In this document: positions 1 to 6,181 of the stretch, one piece after another | Layout of the letters: the number at the start of each line of letters is the position of its first letter | Numbering within the stretch: position 1 is the first letter of the stretch | Translations under genes and position numbers: made by a program | Notes under the pieces: generated by a model | Database searches by the model: none | What the model was told of the DNA's origin: nothing | What the model saw: the letters and a program-made list of their open reading frames with translations, nothing else | NCBI GenBank assembly: GCA_023392995.1 | Contig: JAEWMZ010000239.1 | Span: 1 to 14,790 of the forward strand | Reading direction: 5' to 3' | DNA from: Bacillota bacterium | GTDB lineage: Bacteria > Bacillota > Clostridia > Lachnospirales > Lachnospiraceae | Length of the DNA stretch: 14,790 bases

Positions 1-309
1 ATGAGAGAAGGGCAGGGGCATGAGTATTATGGCGAGTTGCTGGAATTTTTGGTTGAATATGTGAATACCCACCTGGAGCACGAAGAGCAGTATCAATTAA
101 AGATCGCCTATGAGGGTTATCAAGTACATAAGGAATATCATGATAAATTCAAGCAGCGCATTAATGAATTTATGGAAAATCATAAAGCTCAAAGCATTCG
201 TGATAAGGAGCTGATCAGTATCTGTTTATTTATAAAAGACTGGCTCATTCATCATATCTTGCTGGAGGATATGAAAATAAAGGATATAGACAATTGCGAA
301 ACGCTATAA
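1..309 (+). CDS. Bacteriohemerythrin (5' end outside the window)
   Basis: Partial gene for a hemerythrin-like O2-binding protein, a four-helix bundle with a di-iron site, usually cytosolic and used for oxygen sensing or storage. The visible 102 residues carry the later iron ligands in family order: H24 and E28 in HLEHEEQ, H43 and H47 in the HKEYH stretch, then H85 and D90 in WLIHHILLED. The first helix with its own His ligand is absent; single-domain members are about 135 aa, so roughly 30 residues probably lie upstream. The ATG at base 1 has no visible ribosome site and is probably an internal Met. The last residues (DNCETL) are written by CAATTGCGAAAC at 291-302, which exactly matches the end of the dispersed repeat found elsewhere in the window, so the native C-terminus may have been replaced by repeat sequence. 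Family call is firm; completeness is not. Confidence 0.8.
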   Translation: MREGQGHEYYGELLEFLVEYVNTHLEHEEQYQLKIAYEGYQVHKEYHDKFKQRINEFMENHKAQSIRDKELISICLFIKDWLIHHILLEDMKIKDIDNCETL

Positions 310-516
310 TTTATGAAAAATAGTAGTAGCTGTTGAGTTTCAAAAAGTGCAATCTTTGGTAAAGTATTATGCCATATGGAATGAAACTAGCAGAAAAATT
401 AACATAGAATAACGTTTATGACATTTTAAAGATAAATTACATAATATTAGCTAAATAATTAGAAATTATCCCCGAGGATATAAAATTATGTTTGGCAAAC
501 AATATCGATAAGAGGA

Positions 517-544
517 TTTATTGCTATATAAATCTTTTTATAAT
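517..544 (+). promoter_or_regulatory. Possible promoter for ytvI leader
   Basis: A perfect TATAAT at 539-544 is preceded after 16 nt by a poor -35 match (TTTATT, 517-522). Transcription would start near 551, at the foot of the perfect hairpin, giving a leader of about 100 nt that contains the terminator-like stem. The -10 is convincing and the -35 is not; it also overlaps the first imperfect hairpin. Confidence 0.3.
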
Positions 545-546
545 AG

Positions 547-575
547 CAAGTGAATCAGCAACGCTGATTCACTTG
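547..575 (+). repeat. Perfect 13-bp inverted repeat
   Basis: CAAGTGAATCAGC pairs exactly with GCTGATTCACTTG around the loop AAC. No T tract follows, so it is not a standard terminator. It lies between the candidate -10 box and the terminator-like hairpin in front of ytvI and could be an RNA structural element or a dyad operator. Confidence 0.6.
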
Positions 576-591
576 TAGTTTGAAAAACAAG

Positions 592-624
592 AACTGTTAA
601 ATCAATTTCTTAACAGTTTTTTCT
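592..624 (+). terminator. Rho-independent terminator-like hairpin upstream of ytvI
   Basis: AACTGTTAA pairs with TTAACAGTT (592-600/610-618) around an 8-9 nt loop, followed by TTTTTTCTTTATT. The stem is AT-rich and therefore modest, but the T tract is good. It may end transcription coming from the hemerythrin side, or act as an attenuator of ytvI, since it sits directly before that gene's ribosome site. Confidence 0.55.
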
Positions 625-649
625 TTATTATAACTCGGGAGGTGACGGC

Positions 650-1750
650 ATGAAGCTGAGCGAAGAAGGCTCCAACAAGACAAGAGCGCTGATTCTTATG
701 GTCGGAATTACCATAGGAGTATATTTGGGTTTTAAATATCTGCTTCCTTTAATATTACCCTTTCTGTTTGCCTATTTTTTGGCATGGATTGTACGGCCTG
801 TCACCGAGTCCTTATATCATAAATTCAAAATTCCCAGAATAATTGGAGGATCAGGAGCTCTGATATTACTTGTTGCTGTATTTGGAACAAGTATCGTCCT
901 GTTGATTAATATTATCGTAAAGCAGGCAATTGCCTTTATTCGTAATTTACCCATATATCTGGATATCATTGCAAGTAAGCTAGACAAGATTTGCGGACAC
1001 TGTGACAAACTATTCGGGCTGGATGGCGGCACCATGAGATCCACTCTGGACGAGAATATGCTTCAAACAGTAAACAAGGTAAAAACACAGGTAATACCGG
1101 AGATAACACAGCATTCGATTTCAATTACCATTCGGGTAATAGGAGTTATTGGTATTTTACTTATCGTGTTTGTGGCAGCTGTCCTAATCGTAAAGGATTT
1201 ACCGGATTTTCATAAGAAATTCGAGAAGAATAGTCTGTACCAGGATATTCACAGAGTAACTTCAAAATTATCCGAGGCAGGTATGGCATACCTTAGATCT
1301 CAGTTAATTATTATGGTAACAATAGCAGGGATATGTATCCTTGGGTTAACCTTAACAAAAAACGAATATGCAGTTCTTGCAGGAATAGGAATAGCAATTA
1401 TGGATGCCCTGCCTGTCTTGGGCAGCGGTCTGATCCTGGTACCCTGGTCAATTATTATGGTAATTACGGGCAAAATATATACGGCGGCTATTTTAATTAC
1501 TACCTTTTTGGCGTGTCAAATTGTTCGAGAAATATTAGAGCCGAAGCTGATCGGAAATCGGATCGGTATTAAGCCCTTATTTACGTTAATCGCTATGTAC
1601 ATTGGATTAAAGTTATTTTCCATTGCGGGCTTTATTCTAGGGCCGATTGGTCTGATTATTATTCAAACGATCTATAAAGCAGTCACTGATCGAGGTGAAA
1701 AGGCAGCGGAGAAGAAAGAGATGCCGCTGCACAAGGAAACAAAGGAATAA
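650..1750 (+). CDS. ytvI: YtvI-like sporulation membrane protein, AI-2E transporter superfamily
   Basis: A 366-aa polytopic membrane protein of the AI-2E/PerM transporter-like superfamily, whose length and layout match the YtvI group of spore formers. The N-terminus has two hydrophobic helices (about residues 14-47), the second rich in Leu, Pro and Phe; another follows at about 53-70. A soluble segment (about 95-150) is followed by a helix near 160-180 and a cluster of hydrophobic segments between about 215 and 345. Glycine-rich AGIGIAIMDALPVLGSG (about 244-260) is a conserved superfamily loop. The C-terminus is charged (KKEMPLHKETKE). Start is set by GGGAGGTGA at 637-645, 4-5 nt before the ATG. 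The transported substrate, if any, is unknown; the sporulation role comes from the family name, not from this sequence. A general AI-2E family transporter is the alternative. Confidence 0.75.
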   Translation: MKLSEEGSNKTRALILMVGITIGVYLGFKYLLPLILPFLFAYFLAWIVRPVTESLYHKFKIPRIIGGSGALILLVAVFGTSIVLLINIIVKQAIAFIRNLPIYLDIIASKLDKICGHCDKLFGLDGGTMRSTLDENMLQTVNKVKTQVIPEITQHSISITIRVIGVIGILLIVFVAAVLIVKDLPDFHKKFEKNSLYQDIHRVTSKLSEAGMAYLRSQLIIMVTIAGICILGLTLTKNEYAVLAGIGIAIMDALPVLGSGLILVPWSIIMVITGKIYTAAILITTFLACQIVREILEPKLIGNRIGIKPLFTLIAMYIGLKLFSIAGFILGPIGLIIIQTIYKAVTDRGEKAAEKKEMPLHKETKE

Positions 1751-1772
1751 CCGCTTGACAAAGCGGTTATTC
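1745..1772 (+). terminator. 12-bp hairpin over the ytvI stop codon
   Basis: GAATAACCGCTT pairs perfectly with AAGCGGTTATTC around the loop GACA. The stem includes the ytvI TAA stop. There is no T tract after it, so termination would be weak. The same bases contain the TTGACA of the next promoter. Confidence 0.5.
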
Positions 1773-1783
1773 TAGCATAAAAT
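1755..1783 (+). promoter_or_regulatory. Consensus sigma-A promoter for the T-box/proS transcript
   Basis: TTGACA at 1755-1760, exactly 17 nt, then TAAAAT at 1778-1783. This is a near-perfect housekeeping promoter, with a predicted start near 1790, about 25-30 nt before T-box Stem I. The -35 hexamer is formed by the loop and one arm of the hairpin ending ytvI, so the two signals share DNA. Confidence 0.8.
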
Positions 1784-1799
1784 AATGACATTATTTAAG

Positions 1800-2080
1800 T
1801 TAGTAAAGTTCGTTCTATGGCGATGAAGAGAAATAGTAGGTAATTATCTTATTGCAGAGAGAGAAGTAACGGTGGAAGCTTCTTATATAGATATTATTGA
1901 ACCGATCTCGGAGCCTTGTATGAAAGGACAGCGCAGCAGCAAGGAGTGCGCAGCCCCCAAGTACAACGTATATCCGGCGTTAACGGAAAAAAGAGAATTG
2001 CCGGTAGCGGCAGTTAATTAGGGTGGTACCGCCGAAGCTGTTTCGGTCCCTTGCGGATTGAAGGGGCTTTTTTTATTGCG
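1800..2080 (+). ncRNA. T-box riboswitch leader, probably proline-specific
   Basis: A tRNA-sensing leader. The Stem I start GATGAAGAG (from about 1822), a GAGAGAAG segment near 1859-1866 with GGTGGAAG after it, and the hallmark T-box AGGGTGGTACCGC at 2020-2032 are all present, followed by antiterminator and terminator arms. TGGT at 2023-2026 would pair with an acceptor end ACCA, which fits tRNA-Pro with discriminator A. A plausible specifier is CCG at 1902-1904 (in GAACCGAT), a Pro codon followed by a purine; ACC one base earlier is the alternative reading. The next aminoacylation gene downstream is proS, which supports Pro. Uncharged tRNA-Pro should favour readthrough. Confidence 0.92.
2045..2074 (+). 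terminator. T-box terminator
   Basis: GGTCCCTT (2045-2052) pairs, with two G-U pairs, to AAGGGGCT (2061-2068) around an 8-nt loop, then a run of seven T. It competes with the antiterminator formed by the T-box sequence and the segment GCTGTTTCGGTCC. Confidence 0.85.
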
Positions 2081-2105
2081 TGATTAGAACCCGGAGGGTG
2101 ATGTA

Positions 2106-2187
2106 CAGCCAAGAGGAGCGTGACCTGCTTTTCTGCTCGGGCTAGACGCAATTCGCCATAAAGCAGGTCACATACCCCTCTTGGCTG
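2106..2187. repeat. Long imperfect palindrome between T-box and proS
   Basis: CAGCCAAGAGG...GTGACCTGCTT (2106-2130) is matched by AAGCAGGTCAC...CCTCTTGGCTG (2161-2187). Two 11-bp arms on each side are separated by a small internal loop, and the apical region is 30 nt. As RNA it would form a hairpin of over 20 bp. No T tract follows. It does not belong to the T-box fold and looks like an inserted palindromic repeat unit; other copies would have to be sought in the genome. Confidence 0.7.
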
Positions 2188-2227
2188 GGATATAGGTATT
2201 GAATTTAGCCATGTGGTGATGCAGGTG

Positions 2228-2389
2228 ATGAATGAATGCATTAGTTGTGTATGGATAGCGTTATTTGCACTAGTACTAGCTTTTGAATTGTTGTATTTGA
2301 ATAGCTTTGGAAATGCAAAAAATACGAAGTTAAAAAGCGTGAAGAAGTTGTGTGAGCTGAAGGAAGTTGAAAAAACTACAGGAAATTAA
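2228..2389 (+). CDS. Possible 53-aa single-span membrane peptide
   Basis: An open frame of 53 codons starts at an ATG with only a weak ribosome site (AGGTG immediately before). It would give a short Cys-containing N-terminus (NECISC), one strong hydrophobic helix at about residues 8-24 (WIALFALVLAFELLYL) and a Lys-rich, possibly coiled tail. The layout is that of a small membrane protein rather than random sequence. After the stop, another frame continues in a similar style (EVEKLREADS, then a stop at about 2458), hinting at a longer gene broken by indels. No family is recognised. It lies between the T-box and proS and would be co-transcribed. It could equally be chance or a remnant. Confidence 0.3.
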   Translation: MNECISCVWIALFALVLAFELLYLNSFGNAKNTKLKSVKKLCELKEVEKTTGN

Positions 2390-2488
2390 AAAAGCCAAGG
2401 GAAGTTGAAAAACTGAGGGAAGCTGATAGTTACGGCGAGAGTTTTATTAAATTAATATAAAGAAATTGCAGAATAACGAATTAGATGA
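2390..2488. other. Purine-rich degenerate repeat stretch
   Basis: Short degenerate units of the kind GGAAGTTGAAAAACTGAGG recur from about 2355 to 2430. The plus strand is strongly biased to A and G. No intact gene is visible. It resembles the purine-rich spacer before the kinase gene at 13388-13619. Confidence 0.4.
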
Positions 2489-2646
2489 AATTAGGCAATT
2501 GCGAAACAATATAGTTACTGTAATTGTATACACAACATATACTATTTCTTCGCTTCAACGCTTCCTTCGGGCTTAGCTTCCGCTTCGAAACAGTATATGT
2601 TGTGTATACAATAGCTTAAGTTTCTAGGTTTCACAATTACCTAATT
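2489..2646 (+). mobile_element. MITE-like repeat, copy 1
   Basis: A ~155-bp non-coding unit with nested inverted repeats. The outer ends are AATTAGGCAATTGCGAAAC (2489-2507) against GTTTCACAATTACCTAATT (2628-2646), 17 of 19 matching. The inner arms are a perfect 21-bp pair (2523-2543/2592-2612) starting ATTGTATACACAAC. The centre contains CTTCCTTCGGGCTTAGCTTC. A second copy in reverse orientation lies at 5998-6151 with matching outer ends, inner arms and centre. AATTAGAT occurs at 2479-2486 and again at 2643-2650, a possible target duplication, although the left one is offset by a few bases. No transposase is encoded. It ends about 33 nt before the proS start. Confidence 0.75.
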
Positions 2647-2676
2647 AGATTAAATTATATGAAGGAGAATGATAGT

Positions 2677-4110
2677 ATGGCACAGGATAAGAAATTGGTT
2701 GAGCAAATTACTTCCATGGATGTGGATTTTGCTCAATGGTACACTGACGTTGTAAAGAAGGCAGAATTAATTGATTATTCCAGTATTAAAGGATGTATGA
2801 TCCTGAGACCTCTTGGATATGCAATTTGGGAAAATATTCAGAAGCAGATGGATGTGAGATTTAAGGATACCGGGGTAGAGAATGTATATTTACCGATGTT
2901 TATTCCGGAGAGCTTATTACAGAAGGAGAAGGACCATGTAGAAGGCTTTGCGCCGGAGGTTGCATGGGTAACTCATGGAGGTGGTGAGAAGCTGCAGGAA
3001 AGAATGTGTGTCAGACCTACTTCCGAGACCTTATTCTGTGATTTATACTCAAAGATCATTCAGTCTCACAGAGATCTTCCGATGTTATATAACCAGTGGT
3101 GCTCCGTTGTTCGCTGGGAGAAGACCACAAGACCGTTCCTTCGTTCCATGGAGTTCTTATGGCAGGAGGGTCACACCGCTCATGCTACTGCTGAGGATGC
3201 AGAGGAAAGAACCGTGCAAATGTTAAATGTATACGCTGATTTCTGCGAGCAGGTGCTGGCAATCCCGATGATCAAAGGACGTAAGTCTGAGAAAGAGAAA
3301 TTTGCAGGAGCACATGCAACTTATACCATCGAAGCCCTGATGCATGACGGAAAAGCATTACAATCCGGTACCAGCCATAACTTTGGTGATGGCTTTGCGA
3401 AGGCTTTTGGAATTCAATATACCGATAAGAATAATACGCTTCAGTATGTTCATCAGACTTCCTGGGGTATGTCAACCAGAATTATTGGCGCTATCATCAT
3501 GGTGCATGGTGATGACAGCGGTTTGGTATTACCTCCTAGAATTGCTCCTACCCAGATTATGATTATACCAATCAATCAGAATAAAGAAGGAGTTCTTGAC
3601 AAAGCCTTTGAGTTAAAAGAAAAATTAAGCGGCTTTAAGGTAAAAGTAGATAACTCAGATAAGAGCCCGGGCTGGAAGTTCAGCGAGCAGGAGATGCGCG
3701 GTGTTCCGATTCGTATTGAGATCGGACCTAAGGATATCGAAGCAAATCAAGCAGTTATCGTTCGAAGAGATACTCGCGAAAAGATTGTGGTGTCATTGGA
3801 TGATATCGTTGCAAAGGCTGGTGAAGTGCTTGAGACCATGCAATCTGATATGTTAGAGAGAGCAAGAAATCATCGCGATTCTCATACCTATGTTGCAACC
3901 AACATGGAAGAGTTTGAGAAGACCATCGCAGAAAAGCCAGGCTTTGTTAAAGCTATGTGGTGCCAGGATGAGGCTTGCGAGAAGGAGATCAAAGAGAAAA
4001 CCGGTGCGACCTCCCGTTGTATGCCATTTGAGCAGGAACAGCTTGCCGATACCTGCGTATGTTGTGGAAAACCTGCGAAAACCATGACTTACTGGGGGAA
4101 AGCGTACTAA
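2677..4110 (+). CDS. proS: Prolyl-tRNA synthetase, archaeal/eukaryotic type (ProS type 3)
   Basis: Charges tRNA-Pro with proline in the cytosol, using ATP. The 477-aa length, the lack of the editing insertion found in the long bacterial type, and the C-terminal extension ending in Tyr all indicate the short archaeal-like class. Visible class II landmarks (numbered from MAQDKK) are motif 1 around GCMILRPLGYAIWENIQ (39-55), the proline/ATP loop RPTSET (113-118), motif 2 RWEKTTRPFLRSMEF (146-160) followed by QEGHTAH, and motif 3 in the STRIIGAIIMVHGDDSG and LPPRIAP region. An anticodon-binding domain follows, then a Cys-rich C-terminal domain (CQDEACEKE and TCVCCGK) that may bind zinc. Start: AAGGAGA at 2662-2668 lies 8 nt before the ATG at 2677; the earlier in-frame ATG at 2659 has no ribosome site and precedes this one. 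Expression is probably under the T-box upstream. Confidence 0.96.
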   Translation: MAQDKKLVEQITSMDVDFAQWYTDVVKKAELIDYSSIKGCMILRPLGYAIWENIQKQMDVRFKDTGVENVYLPMFIPESLLQKEKDHVEGFAPEVAWVTHGGGEKLQERMCVRPTSETLFCDLYSKIIQSHRDLPMLYNQWCSVVRWEKTTRPFLRSMEFLWQEGHTAHATAEDAEERTVQMLNVYADFCEQVLAIPMIKGRKSEKEKFAGAHATYTIEALMHDGKALQSGTSHNFGDGFAKAFGIQYTDKNNTLQYVHQTSWGMSTRIIGAIIMVHGDDSGLVLPPRIAPTQIMIIPINQNKEGVLDKAFELKEKLSGFKVKVDNSDKSPGWKFSEQEMRGVPIRIEIGPKDIEANQAVIVRRDTREKIVVSLDDIVAKAGEVLETMQSDMLERARNHRDSHTYVATNMEEFEKTIAEKPGFVKAMWCQDEACEKEIKEKTGATSRCMPFEQEQLADTCVCCGKPAKTMTYWGKAY

Positions 4111-4140
4111 TTAATAAGATTGAGTTAAGCTTGAATATAT

Positions 4141-4190
4141 AATAGAGGTAATTATGATACGGATAGAGTATTGTAATTACCTCTATTTTC
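4141..4190 (+). terminator. proS terminator
   Basis: AATAGAGGTAATTA (4141-4154) pairs perfectly with TAATTACCTCTATT (4174-4187) around a 19-nt loop, followed by TTTTC. It lies 30 nt past the proS stop, in a convergent gap with cca, and could also stop minus-strand readthrough. Confidence 0.7.
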
Positions 4191-4272
4191 TATACCGCTT
4201 CCTAATATTTGAAAGCTTCTGGCAGGCATAAGGCAAACTGTTTTTTATAAACAAATGAAATTATAAATTAGA

Positions 4273-4306
4273 AAGGGCAAGACCAGTTTAAGTGGTTCTT
4301 GCCCTT
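4273..4306 (-). terminator. cca terminator overlapping the stop codon
   Basis: On the minus strand AAGGGCAAGAACCA pairs with TGGTCTTGCCCTT with one bulged base and a 7-nt loop; the loop holds the TAA stop of cca. The sequence after it is TCTAATTTATAATTTC, a loose T-rich tail. The last sense codons form one arm of the hairpin. Confidence 0.65.
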
Positions 4307-5652
4307 GCCATATTTAATAAAGTATCTTTCACATTCAAGGTCGGATTCTCTAAAACCTCTTCCAGCAGATAAGCAAGTACCTCCCCAATTTGTCTGCCCG
4401 GCTTCATACCCATGGTAATCAGATCCTTACCATTCAGGTTCATTTCCTTTAGATTCACACATTCGCCCCGGTCAAGGACGCCTTGATAAAGGAGTCTTGC
4501 CTCTTCCAGCTGTGCCAGTTTCTTCTCCCCATAGATGGGATTCTTGGCAGAGGAATCAGCCCGGTACACCTCAAATAGCAAAGGCATATATTCTTTGCCG
4601 ATCTTACTCATCGTCCTTCTCATACCTGCAGGTGTCAGTTCAAACCGATGATCATGCCAGCGAATTAAGTGAACAACGCTGTCAACGGTATCATTATCGA
4701 ATTTTAGGCGCCTGAGAATACGTTTTGCAGTACTGGAACCTTTCTCCTGGTGTCCGTGAAAATGATGCTGACCGTCTTTACCAATGCTGAGACAGCTGGG
4801 CTTTTCAATATCATGCAGCAGCATTGTCCACCGAAGGATAGTGCGCTCTCGGACATCAAAAGCAGAGGACTCCTGCCTTCCTGCGACTGCCTCTACGGTT
4901 TTCAGGGTATGCTCCCCAACGGAATAAATATGATGTGTATTATTGTGTTCCGTTATCATAAGCGAATCAAATTCAGGAAGCACGATCCTTGTAATTCCTG
5001 TCTCATAAAGGTCAAGCAGGCGATCCGGATGATTGGACAATAAAAGCTTCGTAAGCTCCACACGGATGCGCTCTGCGCTAATGCTACTTAAATTAGCTGC
5101 CTTTGCTCTTACAGCCGCCAGAGTCTCTGCTTCGATGGTAAAGCCCAGCTGAGCAGAAAAGCGTACGGCTCTAAGAATACGAAGGGCATCCTCACTGAAG
5201 CGTTCCTCTGCGCTGCCGACGCATCGGATCAGCTTCCTCTGAATATCCTCCATACCGCCGAACAGATCAATAAAGCCTTCTGTTTCATTATAAGCCATTG
5301 CATTAATGGTAAAATCCCTGCGTTTTAAATCCTCCGTCAGGCTTGAGGTGAAGGAAACCTCTTTGGGATGGCGGTTATCCTCATATTCCCCGTCCAAACG
5401 GTAAGTTGTCACCTCATAATGATCTTTCTCTATCAAAACGGTCACGGTACCATGTTCAATTCCAGTGTCAACCGTGCGCCGGAAAATCTTCTTCACCTCC
5501 AGTGGAGTCGCAGAAGTAGTAATATCCCAATCCTCCGGCTCCCGGTCAAGCACCATATCGCGGACACATCCGCCCACAACATAAGCTTCATAGCCCTGCT
5601 GCATCAACGCTTCGATTATCATATTAACTTTTTGCGGAATACGAAAATTCAT
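4288..5652 (-). CDS. cca: CCA tRNA nucleotidyltransferase with HD domain
   Basis: Adds or repairs the 3' CCA of tRNAs, using CTP and ATP, in the cytosol. The 454-aa protein has the class II nucleotidyltransferase head: GGCVRD (27-32), the metal-binding DWDITT with D41 and D43, RLDGEYEDNRHP, and RRDFTINAMA (111-120), which includes the template region. ERFSEDALRILRAVRF (150-165) follows in the neck. The C-terminal part contains an HD-like hydrolase region: H248 in GEHTLKT, the H280-D281 pair in MLLHDIEKP, and HFHGH at 297-301. The HD signature is preserved, which suggests that 2',3'-cyclic phosphodiesterase or phosphatase activity may be kept. Start is set by AAGGAGGTG just upstream of the ATG. 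It converges on proS and has its own promoter, so it is a single transcription unit within the window. Confidence 0.95.
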   Translation of the reverse strand: MNFRIPQKVNMIIEALMQQGYEAYVVGGCVRDMVLDREPEDWDITTSATPLEVKKIFRRTVDTGIEHGTVTVLIEKDHYEVTTYRLDGEYEDNRHPKEVSFTSSLTEDLKRRDFTINAMAYNETEGFIDLFGGMEDIQRKLIRCVGSAEERFSEDALRILRAVRFSAQLGFTIEAETLAAVRAKAANLSSISAERIRVELTKLLLSNHPDRLLDLYETGITRIVLPEFDSLMITEHNNTHHIYSVGEHTLKTVEAVAGRQESSAFDVRERTILRWTMLLHDIEKPSCLSIGKDGQHHFHGHQEKGSSTAKRILRRLKFDNDTVDSVVHLIRWHDHRFELTPAGMRRTMSKIGKEYMPLLFEVYRADSSAKNPIYGEKKLAQLEEARLLYQGVLDRGECVNLKEMNLNGKDLITMGMKPGRQIGEVLAYLLEEVLENPTLNVKDTLLNMARARTT

Positions 5653-5681
5653 GGGACACCTCCTTGGATTAGTTCACAACG

Positions 5682-5710
5682 ATTATAGCAAAGAGGAGGA
5701 AAATAATCAA
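5682..5710 (-). promoter_or_regulatory. Sigma-A promoter of cca
   Basis: On the minus strand TTGATT (5705-5710), a 17-nt spacer and a perfect TATAAT (5682-5687). The predicted start is about 7 nt beyond the -10 box, giving a short 5' leader of roughly 20-25 nt that contains AAGGAGGTG. Confidence 0.8.
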
Positions 5711-5997
5711 GGAAACAGATGATAAGCCGGAGATTTTATCTTTGCTCATACGATCAGTCATTCCACTATTACCTTTAGGTTTCTGACAGGACATTAGAAA
5801 ACAATTGGAGCACTATCCCTGCTGAAATATTCTGAAATTCTTACAAGTGGCAAGCATATCCAAAAAACAACAAATCTGTAAAATGACTCAATCCCAAATA
5901 TAGTATAAAATGATTGTATAAATTAAACAAAACGAAACAAGAAATAATGCGGTATGTGGTGAAACTGCTGGCTTCCCATTTACCTGGCAGTCGTTAT
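5711..5997. other. Gene-free stretch between cca and the ABC operon
   Basis: No coding region is seen. AT-rich boxes around 5901-5925 (TAGTATAAAA and TTGTATAAATT) could hold the -10 element of the sugar-transport operon, but no convincing -35 was found at 16-18 nt. No clear catabolite-response element could be picked out by eye. Confidence 0.4.
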
Positions 5998-6151
5998 TAG
6001 GTAATTGGGAAACTCATTAACTGAAGCTATTGTATACACAACGGATAGTGTATCGAAGCGGAAGCTAAGCCCGAAGGAAACGCCCCCGCGAAGAAATAGT
6101 ATTCGTTGTGTATATAATTGCAAAAAAACTATATTGTTTCGCAATTGCCTA
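5998..6151 (-). mobile_element. MITE-like repeat, copy 2 (inverted relative to copy 1)
   Basis: Read on the minus strand this unit starts TAGGCAATTGCGAAACAATA, identical to copy 1 over its first 20 or so bases. It has the inner arms ATTATATACACAAC/GTTGTGTATACAAT (6105-6118 and 6029-6042 on the plus strand), the same centre CTTCGGGCTTAGCTTCCGCT, and ends in CAATTACCTA (outer ends 6136-6151 and 5998-6013). Differences from copy 1 cluster in the tips of the hairpin arms and a C/G-rich spot (6082-6090). It ends 30 nt before the ATG of the first permease, so it forms part of that operon's leader or promoter region. Confidence 0.75.
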
Positions 6152-6181
6152 TACAGTAATTATGATTAAGAGGAGAAAACT

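Larger units (their letters stand above)
310..649. other. Gene-free AT-rich stretch with tandem hairpins
   Basis: No plausible coding region on either strand. The first 200 bases are plain AT-rich sequence. From about 520 there are three consecutive inverted repeats: an imperfect one (TTGCTATATAAA against TTTATAATAGCAA, 521-549), a perfect 13-bp stem with a 3-nt loop (547-559/563-575), and a terminator-like stem followed by a T tract (592-622). The last ends only 14 nt before the Shine-Dalgarno of ytvI. The array could be the 3' end of the hemerythrin transcript, or a structured leader of ytvI. Confidence 0.6.

Noticed and set aside
2014..2241. 75-aa open frame on the minus strand
   Set aside because: It is the antisense of the T-box (its end YHPN is the complement of GGGTGGTA) and of the palindrome; no ribosome site.
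2523..2612. Inner hairpin of the repeat as a proS terminator or attenuator
   Set aside because: The loop is 48 nt and no T tract follows the right arm; a second copy in reverse orientation elsewhere points to a repeat.
2489..2646. Possible CRISPR or integration site
   Set aside because: The repeat is a single palindromic unit without spacers; no cas genes, integrase or tRNA gene lies nearby.
2659..2676. Upstream ATG adding six residues to ProS
   Set aside because: It has no Shine-Dalgarno, and the good site AAGGAGA lies inside this extension, correctly spaced for 2677.
5368..5688. 106-aa plus-strand frame
   Set aside because: It is antisense to cca, whose domains are unmistakable; no ribosome site or known motif.
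5894..5925. Promoter for the ABC operon
   Set aside because: Several TATAAA-like boxes exist but none has a -35 partner at 16-18 nt; not strong enough to list as a feature of its own.
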